Positions 31,885 through 40,974 of a DNA stretch of 64,000 nucleotides are shown in pieces. Positions within the stretch are counted from its first letter, which is position 1. Every line of letters begins with the position of its first letter. The notes under the pieces are model-generated. The model was not told where the DNA came from, searched no databases, and was given only the letters and a program-made list of their open reading frames with translations. A program made the position numbers and the translations under genes. Source of the DNA: Syntrophomonas sp. UBA5314 (lineage in GTDB: Bacteria > Bacillota > Syntrophomonadia > Syntrophomonadales > Syntrophomonadaceae); the NCBI GenBank assembly GCA_002410325.1, contig DHRK01000035.1, positions 14,488 through 78,487 of the forward strand, read 5' to 3'.

Positions 31885-32423
31885 TAAATAATTCCTCCTC
31901 TTCCTCAATAATCTGAGTCCCCCACTTCCCGGTAAACCGGGATACAATACTACCCTCCTTTCCCCCACTTTTTTAATAGTCAATTACCGCTGCCCCTGTT
32001 TCTCTATAACTTCTAAAGCAGCGGCATCATATAGCCCTGGTTCTGGTAAGGTGTATAAACAGCCAGGAGGAGAACTGGCTAATACAGAGCAAGATATATT
32101 TGGTTGGGTTTAACAGAACATGAAACAGATAAAGGTTTGTCGTGGTTCGCTTACCGATTCACTAAAACTGCGACGATGGGCGGTCTGAGCTCCTTAATGA
32201 ATGATATTGGGTGTTTTGGTACATTATTCGCAATTGACGGATTTAATGATAGGATGTACTGCTTATATAGTGGGATGATAATAAGCTTGTAGAATCATTC
32301 AAGATTGATAGTGAATCTTGCCATCTATTATACATGTTTTTTGTCGCACCGTCTTTATTTTATCTATGTTATAATAGGCAATGTCTTGAAAGAACCTTAT
32401 CCTGGATTAGGAGGAACGTAGCC
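31885..32423. other. Divergent intergenic region with several hairpins
   Basis: No convincing gene lies in this 539-base gap. It holds CCCGG-TAAA-CCGGG (31929-31943), CCGCTGC/GCAGCGG (31987-31993 and 32018-32024) and a larger AGCC..GTTCT/AGAAC..GGCT pairing (32033-32090). A 7-7-7 inverted repeat CAAGATT/AATCTTG (32300-32320) lies about 50 bases ahead of the glcD -10, where an activator could sit. A TTG-started 62-codon frame at 32104-32292 lacks a ribosome site and is judged non-coding. Confidence 0.5.
32367..32375 (+). promoter_or_regulatory. Extended -10 promoter for the glcD-like operon
   Basis: TGTTATAAT: an extended -10 with TATAAT at 32370-32375, about 50 bases before the start codon. 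The -35 is weak. Confidence 0.55.
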
Positions 32424-33824
32424 ATGGATATAGCGGCAATAAAAAAAGAACTGCGCAGTATATTGGGGGCGGAAAAAGTTCTGACCGAAGATCTCGACCT
32501 GATGTACTATTCATATGACAGCAGTTTCTTGACTAAACTGGAACCCAAAAACCCCTACGCGGTTGTGTTTCCCAAATCAACCGAAGATGTCCAAAAGGTG
32601 ATGCGCTTTGCTTACCAGAACGACATCCCCATCATTCCAAGGGGGGCCGGAACCGGTGAAACAGGCGGCTGTATCGCCATGGACGGCGGAATTGTATTCG
32701 ATCTCTCCACCTGGGACGACATAGTGGAAATAGATGCGCCCAATATGCAGGTCATAGTGCGCCCGGGCATCATACATGCCAAGCTCAATGAACAACTGGC
32801 CCAACAAAACCTGTTTTTCCCACCCGATCCGGGCAGCAGCCAGATGTGCACCGTGGGAGGCATGGTAGCCAACAACGCCAGCGGTCTGCGGGCGGTTAAA
32901 TACGGCTGCACCGAACAGTATATTCTGGGGCTGGAAGTGGTTTTGCCCAACGGTGAGGTGATAATGACCGGCGGCATGAAAGCCAAGTGTATCAAGAATG
33001 TTTCCGGCCTCAATCTGACCAAGTTGATGGTAGGTTCCGAGGGAGTCCTGGGGATCGTAACCCAGATACGCCTGCGGGTCTGGCCCAAACCCAAGGCCAG
33101 AGGGATCGCCATGGCGGTATTTGATCGCCTGGATGACGCGCCGGCCGCGGTTTTGGACACCTATCAGGCCGGGATCCTGCCTTCCGGAATTGAAATACTG
33201 GACAGCTCGGCTATAGAGGCGGTAAACGGATTTAAACCGGAAATCAACCTGCCCGAGGCCGAAGCCATCCTCCTTTTTGAGGTGGACGGCAACCCCCCCA
33301 GCGTGGATTATGAAGGCCAGGTCATTAAGGAAGTTGTCGGCAAAAGAGCCCGGACCATCGAATGGTCTACCGAGCCCCAACGCATGGCCCAATTGTGGGA
33401 AGGCCGCAGTATTACGGCTACCGCAGCGGCCCGGGTGCGTAAGGACGGCAGCCGCATTTTTGCCGGTGAGGATATCAGCGTTCCCCTGTCCCGGGTGGCA
33501 GACACCCTGCGCGCCATTCGCGCCCTGGGCGACAAATATGGTATAAAAGTGGTCAATTATGGTCATATAGGCGACGGCAATGTGCATACCGCCCCGGTAA
33601 TCAATCCTGAAATTCCGGAAGAAGTGGAAAGAGTCATGAAGCTGGTTGATGAAATCCACCTGCTGGCCATCGAGCTGCAGGGCTCTACCACCGGGGAACA
33701 CGGGGTGGGAGCGGTGAGACGCCCCTATGCTCAACTGGAGCACGGCAAAGCGGTCGAATACATGCAGGGCGTTAAAAAGGTTTTTGACGACAAGGGCATT
33801 ATGAACCCGGGCAAGCTGTTTTAA
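32424..33824 (+). CDS. glcD: FAD-linked oxidase, GlcD family (glycolate/lactate dehydrogenase-like)
   Basis: Oxidises a 2-hydroxy acid with FAD. ATG 32424 follows GGAGGAACGTAGCC, giving 466 residues. The N-terminal PCMH-type FAD-binding domain shows PIIPRGAGTGETGG, the Pro-rich FFPPDPGSSQMCTVGGM and VGSEGVLGIVTQIRLRVWPK. The C-terminal domain has VNYGHIGDGNVHTAPVI and STTGEHGVGAVRR, the usual active-site His patches. Substrate could be lactate, glycolate or 2-hydroxyglutarate. In syntrophs these pairs can be coupled to ETF. It is 18 bases from the GlcF-like gene and forms its operon partner. Confidence 0.9.
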   Translation: MDIAAIKKELRSILGAEKVLTEDLDLMYYSYDSSFLTKLEPKNPYAVVFPKSTEDVQKVMRFAYQNDIPIIPRGAGTGETGGCIAMDGGIVFDLSTWDDIVEIDAPNMQVIVRPGIIHAKLNEQLAQQNLFFPPDPGSSQMCTVGGMVANNASGLRAVKYGCTEQYILGLEVVLPNGEVIMTGGMKAKCIKNVSGLNLTKLMVGSEGVLGIVTQIRLRVWPKPKARGIAMAVFDRLDDAPAAVLDTYQAGILPSGIEILDSSAIEAVNGFKPEINLPEAEAILLFEVDGNPPSVDYEGQVIKEVVGKRARTIEWSTEPQRMAQLWEGRSITATAAARVRKDGSRIFAGEDISVPLSRVADTLRAIRALGDKYGIKVVNYGHIGDGNVHTAPVINPEIPEEVERVMKLVDEIHLLAIELQGSTTGEHGVGAVRRPYAQLEHGKAVEYMQGVKKVFDDKGIMNPGKLF

Positions 33825-33842
33825 CCGGGAAGGAGATAGAAA

Positions 33843-35132
33843 ATGGATTTCAAACAATTACCTCCGGTAAAAGAACAGATCATGAAATGCGTGCGCTGCG
33901 GCAAATGCCGAAGCGTATGCCCTATTTTTGCCGAGGTTGGCAATGAGACGGTGGCTCCCCGCGGCCATGTCTTTATGGTGGGAATGCTGCGCGACGGAAA
34001 AGTTGAGCCCTCTTTAGAGGTTGTCGAACGCCTTACCAACTGCCTGATGTGCGAAACCTGCAGCATCAACTGCCCTTCCGGCATTGACATTCATGAGTTG
34101 AACGCTGCGGCCCGGTCTTATATATATGATAAAAACCCCAGCTTGAGCAGGGGATTTGTCTTTGACACCCTTTGGACCAAGCCGGGCATGCTGAAAAAAT
34201 CAACCCGGATGATGTACACGGCTCAGAAGCTGGGCCTGCAGTCGCTGGCCCGCAACCTGGGCATGATGCGTATTCTGCCTGGTGATTTAGCCAAAGCCGA
34301 AGGTATTCTGGATGCGCTGCCGCGCCGCACCGCCCGGAGCGTGCTTGCAGAAGTGAACCCGGCCAAAGGGGCCAAGCAATATACGATAGGATATTTCTTG
34401 GGTTGCGCCACTGATCTGATCAATCCATCGGTGGCTATAGCCGCGGTCGACGTTCTAACCCGAAACGGCTGTGAAGTAATCATTCCGTCCACTACCAAGT
34501 GCTGCGGGCTTCCCCATATCGCCAACGGCAAAATGGAAACCGCCCGGGAACTGGCCGCCCATAATGTTAAGCTGTTCAATAAATATAATTTTGACTATAT
34601 TATTACTGACTGCGCCTCCTGTTCATCGGCCTTAAGCCTCAAGAACATGGAGTTTTTGGCGGGCGGCCCTTTGAACCCGGAGGAGGCTCAGGCCTTTGCC
34701 GCTAAAGTGATGGATCTCACCCAGTTCCTGGTGGAAAAGCTGGAGTTGTCCCTGCCGCCGCTCAGTGTCGAGCCGATTAAAGTAACCTATCATGATCCCT
34801 GCCACCTGGCCAATGCCCAGGGTATTAAGCAGGCTCCCCGGGATCTGTTAAAACTCATACCGGGCTTGGAGCTGGTGGAGATGGATCTGGCCAACCGCTG
34901 CTGTGGCGGTTCGGGAACCTTTGCCCTGACTCACTACGACCTTTCTATGAAGGTTTTGGATAAAAAGATGGCCAGCGCCATGGCAACCGGCGCTCAGTAT
35001 ATAGCGACCTGCTGCCCGAGCTGCACTATGCAGCTTCGCTACGGAATAAAGCGCCATAATTGGGATGCTAAAGTTATCCACCCGGTAGAGCTTATAAGCC
35101 TGTACTACCAGAAAATGGCCAAGAGCGCCTGA
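33843..35132 (+). CDS. glcF: Iron-sulfur oxidoreductase, GlcF/LldE/HdrD-like
   Basis: 429 residues. Two [4Fe-4S] motifs near the N-terminus (CVRCGKCRSVCP and CLMCETCSINCP) are followed by two CCG domains (TKCCGLPHIANG with an earlier GCATD; DPCHLANAQ with NRCCGGSGTF). The CCG domain can hold a non-cubane [4Fe-4S] cluster as in heterodisulfide reductase, moving electrons from the flavin subunit to a quinone, a thiol couple or the membrane. AAGGAGATAGAA precedes ATG. Immediately downstream of glcD, with which it forms a complex by family precedent. Confidence 0.9.
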   Translation: MDFKQLPPVKEQIMKCVRCGKCRSVCPIFAEVGNETVAPRGHVFMVGMLRDGKVEPSLEVVERLTNCLMCETCSINCPSGIDIHELNAAARSYIYDKNPSLSRGFVFDTLWTKPGMLKKSTRMMYTAQKLGLQSLARNLGMMRILPGDLAKAEGILDALPRRTARSVLAEVNPAKGAKQYTIGYFLGCATDLINPSVAIAAVDVLTRNGCEVIIPSTTKCCGLPHIANGKMETARELAAHNVKLFNKYNFDYIITDCASCSSALSLKNMEFLAGGPLNPEEAQAFAAKVMDLTQFLVEKLELSLPPLSVEPIKVTYHDPCHLANAQGIKQAPRDLLKLIPGLELVEMDLANRCCGGSGTFALTHYDLSMKVLDKKMASAMATGAQYIATCCPSCTMQLRYGIKRHNWDAKVIHPVELISLYYQKMAKSA

Positions 35133-35192
35133 TAGGAGCATCTTCAAACGGGAGCGCCGTCCGGAGCCAGTCAGAGTTTCCTGACCGTCCTG

Positions 35193-35265
35193 GAACATGT
35201 TGACCGGAAAGCCTGTGGAACTGACTAAAGAACATGTGTTTTGCCTGGTAAATTCGTGCTATAAT
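35193..35265 (+). promoter_or_regulatory. lexA promoter with LexA/SOS boxes
   Basis: GAACATGTGTTT (35230-35241) closely matches the Bacillus/Clostridia LexA box (GAAC-N4-GTTC). It overlaps the -35 region of an extended -10 promoter (TGC-TATAAT, TATAAT at 35260-35265). A weaker GAACATGTTG lies at 35193-35202. This fits autorepression of lexA. Confidence 0.65.
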
Positions 35266-35294
35266 AAGCCAAAGATATTTAAGGAGGGTGCTTC

Positions 35295-35906
35295 ATGGGC
35301 AATGATGCGGACCTTAACCAGCGACAGACACAGATCCTTGATTATATAAAAGAAAAGATCAAAACCAGCGGCTATCCCCCATCGGTAAGAGAGATCGGGC
35401 AGGCGGTCGGCTTGAAATCGAGCTCTACCGTGCATGCCTACCTCTTGCAGCTTGAAGAAAAGGGTTTTTTGAGAAGGGATCCCACCAAGCCCCGGGCGAT
35501 TATTCCAACCGGAGAGGTGGAAGAGCCGGCTGAGGCCCTGGCCCTTCCGGTAGTCGGCAAGGTGGCGGCCGGCACTCCGATACTGGCCGAACAAAATATA
35601 GACTCCTATTTACCGGTGCCGATCGATTTCCTGGGCAAGGGTCATCATTTTGTCTTAAAAGTTCAGGGTGACAGCATGATCGATGCCGGGATTTTTGATG
35701 GCGACTACCTGATCGTCAAAGAGCAGGCGGACGCCTCCAACGGTGAAATTGTAGTGGCGCTCCTGGAGGACGAAGCTACGGTCAAGCGCCTTTATAAACG
35801 GAATGGCTATGTGGAGCTTAAGCCCGAAAACCAGGCCATGGAACCTATTATTGCGGAAAATGTCAAGATTGCCGGGAAGGTAGCCGGCCTGTTACGAAGA
35901 ATGTGA
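35295..35906 (+). CDS. lexA: LexA repressor
   Basis: 203 residues. The N-terminal winged helix-turn-helix (REIGQAVGLKSSSTVHAYL) binds SOS boxes. The C-terminal S24 domain has the self-cleavage site AAG in KVAAGTPI (about residues 92-99), the nucleophile Ser in QGDSMIDAGI and the catalytic Lys in ATVKRLY. RecA-ssDNA filaments trigger self-cleavage and SOS induction. AGGAGG lies upstream of the ATG. A LexA box overlaps the promoter. Convergent with glnA, separated by a palindromic element. Confidence 0.96.
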   Translation: MGNDADLNQRQTQILDYIKEKIKTSGYPPSVREIGQAVGLKSSSTVHAYLLQLEEKGFLRRDPTKPRAIIPTGEVEEPAEALALPVVGKVAAGTPILAEQNIDSYLPVPIDFLGKGHHFVLKVQGDSMIDAGIFDGDYLIVKEQADASNGEIVVALLEDEATVKRLYKRNGYVELKPENQAMEPIIAENVKIAGKVAGLLRRM

Positions 35907-35940
35907 TCCGGACGTTACAAAAGAATAGCTCCGCTGTCAA

Positions 35941-35976
35941 TAAAGCCCGCTCAGCTAATTAAGCGGGCTTTAAGTT
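35941..35976. terminator. Bidirectional terminator between lexA and glnA
   Basis: AAAGCCCGCT (35942-35951) pairs with AGCGGGCTTT (35962-35971) around a 10-base loop, then AAGTTT. The arms have A and T runs on both sides. Confidence 0.7.
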
Positions 35977-35992
35977 TGTGGGCAAAGTCGAT

Positions 35993-36121
35993 AAGCTGTC
36001 AGAGCGAGCGACGGAAGCACCATCCAGGCACCACGACTTACGCTCCGCTTCGCATATTATTAATGTTGTGAAGAGCAAGGCGCGCAATAGGCCCGCGATT
36101 CGCTTTTGTCGCTCGCTCTGA
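35993..36121. repeat. Palindromic repeat element, copy A
   Basis: An element of about 125 bases with 14-base perfect terminal inverted repeats TCAGAGCGAGCGAC (35999-36012) and GTCGCTCGCTCTGA (36108-36121). It ends two bases before the glnA stop codon. Three internal modules (36001-36018, 36070-36087, 36086-36100) are identical to parts of the element at 42843-43056, so both belong to one family. There is no coding capacity, so this is MITE-like or a REP-like cluster. Confidence 0.7.
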
Positions 36122-36123
36122 GT

Positions 36124-37452
36124 TTAAAATTTATCCAGGTATTGCTGCAGTTCCCAGTCATACACCCGGGAGCTGTAGGCTTCCCATTCTTTGGTCTTGG
36201 CCAGAACAAAACGGGAATAGATATGCTCGCCCAGGGCTTCCTGGATGAGCTTGTCATTTCTGAGTTCGTCAAGGGCTTCGTACAGATTTTCCGGCAGGGA
36301 TTCGATCTTATTCTGCTTCCTCTCCGCCAGATCCATCTCATATATATTCTGATCCACGCTGGGCGGCGGAGTCAGCTGGTTCTTGATGCCGTCCAGGCCT
36401 GCTTTTAAGATGACCGCCAGGCCCAGGTAGGGGTTGCAGCTGGGATCGGGATTGCGTACTTCGATCCTGGTGCTGATCCCTCTTTTAGCCGGTATGCGGA
36501 TGAGCGGGCTGCGGTTGCGGTGCGACCAGGCGATATAAACCGGCGCTTCATAACCGGGGACCAGTCGTTTGTATGAGTTTACGGTCGGATTGGTGATGGC
36601 CGCAATAGCCCGGGCGTGCTTCATCACTCCGGCTATAAACTGTTTGCAGGTTTCGCTCAATCCATCCGCTTGCGAGGGATCGAAGAAAATATTCTGCCCA
36701 TCTTTGAACAGGGAGCAGTGCATGTGCATCCCGGAACCGTTTATTCCGAAAACCGGTTTGGGCATGAAGGTGGCGTGCAGGCCATGGCGCTGAGCGGCAA
36801 TACGCACCGCAATACGGAAGGTCACGATGTTGTCCGCGGTCTTTAAGGCATCGGTATATTTAAAATCGATTTCATGCTGTCCGGGGGCTACTTCATGATG
36901 GGCCGCTTCGATCTCAAAGCCCAGGCTCTGAAGGATTTCCACCATATCCCGGCGTGCGTCTTCCCCTTTATCAACCGGAGGCAGATCGAAGTAGCTGGCC
37001 TTGTCATGAGTGACAGTCGTGGGCATGCCGTTTTCATCAACATGGAACAGGAAAAATTCCGGTTCAGGCCCCACCTGCATGTTGAATCCCATATCGGCTG
37101 CTTCTTTGAGCACCTTTTTCAAAGCATAGCGCGGACAGCCAATAAAAGGCTCGCCATTGGGCTCATATATATCACAGATGATCCGGGCGGTCTTGGCCGC
37201 CGATACCGGGCTGTTCCAGGGCAGAACCAAAAAGGTGTTGAGGTCGGGACGCAAGTACATATCGGATTCTTCTATGCGCACGAACCCTTCAATGGAAGAG
37301 CCGTCAAACATCAGTTCCCCGTCCAGGGCTTTTTGCAGCTGATCATCGGTGATGGAGATAGCTTTCAGTACTCCCAGGATATCGGTAAACTGAAGCCTGA
37401 TAAATTTTACATTTTGTTCTTTAATTATTTTCCAAACATGTTCGGCGTTCAT
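36124..37452 (-). CDS. glnA: Glutamine synthetase, type I
   Basis: Makes glutamine from glutamate, ammonia and ATP, the main ammonium entry point. 442 residues, the GSI-alpha length of Firmicutes, without the 25-residue insertion or adenylylation Tyr of GSI-beta. Motifs include DGSSIEGF with the feedback-sensitive Arg (FVRIEESDMYL), GPEPEFFLF, NGSGMHMHCSLF, KRLVPGYEAPVYIAWS and RIEVRNPDPSCNPYL. GGGGGTG is upstream of ATG. In Bacillus it is controlled by GlnR/TnrA, but no glnR is adjacent here and no clear TGTNA-N7-TNACA site was seen. Confidence 0.96.
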   Translation of the reverse strand: MNAEHVWKIIKEQNVKFIRLQFTDILGVLKAISITDDQLQKALDGELMFDGSSIEGFVRIEESDMYLRPDLNTFLVLPWNSPVSAAKTARIICDIYEPNGEPFIGCPRYALKKVLKEAADMGFNMQVGPEPEFFLFHVDENGMPTTVTHDKASYFDLPPVDKGEDARRDMVEILQSLGFEIEAAHHEVAPGQHEIDFKYTDALKTADNIVTFRIAVRIAAQRHGLHATFMPKPVFGINGSGMHMHCSLFKDGQNIFFDPSQADGLSETCKQFIAGVMKHARAIAAITNPTVNSYKRLVPGYEAPVYIAWSHRNRSPLIRIPAKRGISTRIEVRNPDPSCNPYLGLAVILKAGLDGIKNQLTPPPSVDQNIYEMDLAERKQNKIESLPENLYEALDELRNDKLIQEALGEHIYSRFVLAKTKEWEAYSSRVYDWELQQYLDKF

Positions 37453-37528
37453 CTTTGCACCCCCGCTAAAATTGGGATTTTAACCCTGATTAGATTACCA
37501 CAACAACAGGCTTCAGGCAAATTGTATA

Positions 37529-38017
37529 CTAAAATACGCGATACAGAAAAGTGCCCACCATGATCAAGGCTATAATGAGGTGGGCCAGCATCCCGGAAAA
37601 GAGACCCAGGACAGCTCCCACACCGGCCAGCAATGCTTTTCGGGCGTCTTTATGGGCGATATACTCGCCGATAAAGGCGCCTATCCAGGGGCCCAAAAAC
37701 AGTCCCGCGGGCGGCAGGACAAAAATACCCACCAGAAGCCCCAGCAAAGCCCCCCAGGTCCCGGCTTTACCGGCTCCGGTATACTTGGCCCCCCAGACCG
37801 TGGACAGGTATGACAGGGTCATGGCCAGCACCGTAAGGGCGCCCATTACCACCAGGTACTTTACGGTGATTACCTGAAATCCTTCATACCACCCATAGGC
37901 GGCAATGGCGACGAATATAAGTCCCGAGCCGGGTAAAACCGGAAATATGATCCCTGCAATCCCGACCAGCATCAAGATGATGACGATTATCAAGACCAGG
38001 GTATTGGTTGTGATCAT
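37529..38017 (-). CDS. DUF456 membrane protein
   Basis: About 162 residues with four to five hydrophobic helices. The family pattern GIIFPVLPGSGLIFVA near the N-terminus and LPPAGLFLGPWIGAFIGEY in the middle identify DUF456. ATG 38017 follows GGGGGGATTCGTG. No function is established for the family. Located upstream of glnA on the same strand with a 76-base gap, and after ynbB by 24 bases. Confidence 0.85.
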   Translation of the reverse strand: MITTNTLVLIIVIILMLVGIAGIIFPVLPGSGLIFVAIAAYGWYEGFQVITVKYLVVMGALTVLAMTLSYLSTVWGAKYTGAGKAGTWGALLGLLVGIFVLPPAGLFLGPWIGAFIGEYIAHKDARKALLAGVGAVLGLFSGMLAHLIIALIMVGTFLYRVF

Positions 38018-38041
38018 CACGAATCCCCCCCTCATGATGTG

Positions 38042-39265
38042 TTATCCACTTATAAACTCGCGAACCAGTTGTTCGATTACATAGCGGCAATGCTGGTAGC
38101 TCAAGCCACCCTGGAGAAAGGCGCAGTACGGTTCACGCAGAGGCGCGTCGCAGGACAATTCTATCGAAGAACCCTGGATGAAAGTGCCGGCCGCCATCAC
38201 CACCCCGTCGGAGTAGCCGGGAAGCGCCCCGTACTCCAGGGTTACATCGCTGTCTACCGGTGAATAGCGTTGGACCAATTGGCAGAAGCGCTGAACCTGG
38301 CCGGCGTCTTGGAGATGGACGGCCTGGACAATATCACTTCTCGATTCATCCCAGCCCGGAGACACCCTAAAACCGTTTTCTGCAAAAACCAGGGCCAAAA
38401 GCATAGCCCCTTTTAAGGCCTGCAGTACGACGTGGGGAGCCTGAAACAGGCCCATAAACAAATAGCGTTTATCGAAAGGAATGGAACCCAGTTCTTTACC
38501 CAGACCGGGCGCGGTCAGGTGCCAGGCGATCTCCTCCACCAGCTCGGCGGATCCGCATATGTATCCCCCATTTACAGCCAGACCGCCGCCGGGGTTTTTT
38601 ATCAAGGAGCCGGCGGTCAGATCAGCCCCCAGGCTGGGGGGTTCATGATCGGCTACGAATTCGCCGTAACAATTGTCGACCAGGATTACGGTAGCAGGAT
38701 TTTGCGCTTTAACCGCTTCGATAATCCGCTTTATATCTTCCAGGGAAATAGCCGGTCGGAGCTGGTAGCCCCGGGAGCGCTGAACCAGCACCATGCGGGT
38801 TTGGGCACCTACAGCCCGGGCTATGCCGCCAATATCTATTCCGTCCCGGTCGGTCAAAGCGACGCCGGCATAGTTTATTCCCCGGGCGGCCAGCGATTTA
38901 CGGCCCTTTCCCTTGATTACGTTGGCCAGGGTGTCATAGGGATCAGCGGCGGCCGAGAGCAGTTCATCACCGGGCTGCAACAGGGCGGACAGGCAACTGG
39001 CGATAGCATGGGTTCCCGATACCAGCTGCGGCCTGACCAGTGCGTCCGGGGATGCAAATATCCTGGCGTACAGATTTTCCAACACTTCCCGCCCGGCATC
39101 CGAGTACCCGTAACCGGACGAGGGGTGGAAGTGGAATTCACGGACCCTAAACTCGCGGAAGGCATCTAAAACCCTGGCCTGGTTGCTATAAGCCGTCTCT
39201 TCAGCTTCCTGGAAGCGATGAGTCAGGCTCTTCTCGGCATTTCTTATCATCTGGACAGCATTCAT
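38042..39265 (-). CDS. ynbB: YnbB-type PLP enzyme (methionine gamma-lyase/aluminium resistance family)
   Basis: About 407 residues, PF06838 family of fold-type I PLP enzymes. Visible segments are HFHPSSGYGYSDAGRE, VSGTHAIASCLSALLQPGD, VLVDNCYGEFV and the PLP-lysine motif SLIKNPGGGLAVNGGYICG. The family is annotated as aluminium resistance or methionine gamma-lyase-like but has no secure reaction. In Bacillus subtilis it lies between spoVK/hflX and glnR-glnA. Here the order is spoVK, HD-GYP, cupin, ynbB, DUF456, glnA, so the neighbourhood is partly conserved. ATG 39265 is preferred over 39277. Both remain possible. Confidence 0.85.
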   Translation of the reverse strand: MNAVQMIRNAEKSLTHRFQEAEETAYSNQARVLDAFREFRVREFHFHPSSGYGYSDAGREVLENLYARIFASPDALVRPQLVSGTHAIASCLSALLQPGDELLSAAADPYDTLANVIKGKGRKSLAARGINYAGVALTDRDGIDIGGIARAVGAQTRMVLVQRSRGYQLRPAISLEDIKRIIEAVKAQNPATVILVDNCYGEFVADHEPPSLGADLTAGSLIKNPGGGLAVNGGYICGSAELVEEIAWHLTAPGLGKELGSIPFDKRYLFMGLFQAPHVVLQALKGAMLLALVFAENGFRVSPGWDESRSDIVQAVHLQDAGQVQRFCQLVQRYSPVDSDVTLEYGALPGYSDGVVMAAGTFIQGSSIELSCDAPLREPYCAFLQGGLSYQHCRYVIEQLVREFISG

Positions 39266-39306
39266 TACATCACCCATCCCGGCGGCAAAACAACCGTTCT
39301 ATCCAG

Positions 39307-39364
39307 CCCCCGTCTGACGGGGGGTGGCAACTGGCAATATTATATCTTTTTCTGGCACGGTCAA
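39307..39364 (-). promoter_or_regulatory. Promoter and leader hairpin for ynbB
   Basis: Minus-strand TTGACC (39359-39364) and TAATAT (39337-39342) have a 16-base spacer. Between the promoter and the gene lies a short strong hairpin CCCCGT-CTG-ACGGGG (39309-39323). Confidence 0.5.
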
Positions 39365-39418
39365 CAAGGAAAGCATCTGCAATGAAGTTCGGTGGATGGT
39401 GATTAAAGCATAAACCGA

Positions 39419-39772
39419 TCAGGGAAGACGGGGAGCGCGGTGCCCGCCAAAAACATGGAAGATGCTGGCGCCGGAAAACATTTTCCCGGCGTGCGGGGTA
39501 TGGGCGGGAATGAACAATTCATCTCCGGTTTCCAGGAAAATTTCCTTACCGTTCAGGTGTATGATGTACTGTCCCTTTAAAACTGCGAAATATTCATCGA
39601 AATCATGGCTGTGTTCTTCCGAAATTATATCCTTCAGACATATCCAGTGGGCGAGCTGGTTCCCGTCGCAACTGTTAAAAAAATGGCCGATGATCTCATC
39701 ACTTTTCAGGGTTGAATCGGAGGTTTCTTCGACTTCGATTACGTTTATGACTGGCTGTGATACTGAATCCAT
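39419..39772 (-). CDS. Single-domain cupin protein
   Basis: 117 residues forming one cupin barrel. Motif 1 is EEHSHDFDEYFAVLKGQ (His-His-Glu metal ligands) and motif 2 is LETGDELFIPAHTPHAG with the last His. Such small cupins bind a metal and may be dioxygenase- or isomerase-like or ligand sensors. No substrate can be assigned. It is located between the ynbB promoter and the HD-GYP gene, 42 bases after the latter. Confidence 0.85.
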   Translation of the reverse strand: MDSVSQPVINVIEVEETSDSTLKSDEIIGHFFNSCDGNQLAHWICLKDIISEEHSHDFDEYFAVLKGQYIIHLNGKEIFLETGDELFIPAHTPHAGKMFSGASIFHVFGGHRAPRLP

Positions 39773-39814
39773 ACCATACCCCTTAGCAATGGCCTCCCTG
39801 CCTGAATATAAATC

Positions 39815-40963
39815 TTAATAATTGGCTGTTTCGGCCCAGGCTGGAGATAATTGATCCTGGAAAACCAGGGTTTTAATCCTGGACCGAAGCAAGTCGAGTT
39901 CCTGGTTGTTTAGCCTGCGGACAATGTTCAACTCATGGTTTTTGTTCAGGTCCAATTCCAGGGCCTGGCTTAGCAGAGCCCCTTTTGAGTCGCTTATTAT
40001 ATGTACTATGGGGCGAGTAGAATTAGTTTTGGTTACTGAAGTAACCAGGGCCAAGTTCCCCGAGTCCAGCAGCAAAATACTGCCCAGCGGGTAAATCGCA
40101 ACATTGCTGGTGAAAGCCTCTAAAATAAAAGGATCGAAATACGCGTTGGAAAGCTTGCCCATAATAGTCACCGCTTCCGTACTGGTATAGCCGTTTCGGT
40201 AAGGACGATCGGAGATTAGCGCGGCAAAGGTATCGGCAACCGCCACTATACGTGCATACTCCAAAATCTGCCGGCCGTCCAACTGGCGTGGATATCCACT
40301 ACCGTCTACTCTTTCATGATGTTGGTAGGCTATGTGGGCTGTAGTTACGGACACCTCCCGGTAAGTTTTAAGTATGTTGAACCCGATCTCGCAATGGTTC
40401 CTGATGACGCTTATTTCCGCCTGGCTCAGCGGCGATTTCTTTTTTCCTATACGCGGATCAAGCATAATCATGCCTATATCATGAAGCAGGGCGCCCAGTC
40501 CCAAGTCCATCAGTTTGCTTTCCGGATAGCCCATAGTCAATCCGGTCATTATCGAGAAGATAGCCACATTGATGGAATGGAAGTACAGATAATCATCATA
40601 GCTGCGGATATCTTCCAACTGTATAAGCAGGTTCCGGTTGCTTAATATATCTTCTACCAACAGGGACACACTGCGCTTCAGGCTGCCCATATCCAAAAGG
40701 TTTCGCCGGTTGATATCCTTGATTGATTCCCCCAGGGTGTGTGAAACCGCGGCCAGGGCCTGATCGGAGACTATTTCCGGAATATCTATATCGCTCAGGC
40801 CGTCCTTAATGTATACCGAGCGGATGCCAAGCTTATCCAATCGTTCAATATAGGACGGGGTTAGCCTAGTGTTCTCGTTGAGCAAGGCCCGACCATCCAA
40901 CCCCACAACCGTCCTGGCTATTACCATGCCGGATTCAAGGTCTTCCCAGTAAACCCTTTTCAC
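39815..40963 (-). CDS. HD-GYP cyclic-di-GMP phosphodiesterase
   Basis: 382 residues, GTG 40961-40963 behind AAGGGGGAC. An N-terminal region of ~120 residues without a known sensor leads into an HD-GYP domain: LLHDIGMIMLD holds the HD metal pair, and YQHHERVDGSGYP has the GYP signature. The usual follow-on ADTFAALISDRPYR is intact. Degrades cyclic di-GMP to pGpG/GMP. The region ~305-370 may bind a ligand. A PilZ-domain receptor is encoded at 60.7 kb, so cyclic-di-GMP signalling is used in this organism. Possibly preceded in the same transcript by the 58-codon ORF at 40975. Confidence 0.9.
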   Translation of the reverse strand: MKRVYWEDLESGMVIARTVVGLDGRALLNENTRLTPSYIERLDKLGIRSVYIKDGLSDIDIPEIVSDQALAAVSHTLGESIKDINRRNLLDMGSLKRSVSLLVEDILSNRNLLIQLEDIRSYDDYLYFHSINVAIFSIMTGLTMGYPESKLMDLGLGALLHDIGMIMLDPRIGKKKSPLSQAEISVIRNHCEIGFNILKTYREVSVTTAHIAYQHHERVDGSGYPRQLDGRQILEYARIVAVADTFAALISDRPYRNGYTSTEAVTIMGKLSNAYFDPFILEAFTSNVAIYPLGSILLLDSGNLALVTSVTKTNSTRPIVHIISDSKGALLSQALELDLNKNHELNIVRRLNNQELDLLRSRIKTLVFQDQLSPAWAETANY

Positions 40964-40974
40964 GGAAGTCCCCC

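Noticed and set aside
32104..32292. 62-codon open frame between the CoA-transferase and glcD
   Set aside because: TTG start without ribosome site, unlike any family, and lower GC than the coding neighbours. The space is better explained by regulatory DNA.
32577..33857. 426-codon minus-strand frame opposite glcD
   Set aside because: Long but entirely antisense to a clear glcD. Composition (His, Gly, Gln rich) is typical of a reverse-frame shadow.
37453..37528. GlnR/TnrA box before glnA
   Set aside because: TGTTGTTGTGG is only a half match. The second half site is missing.
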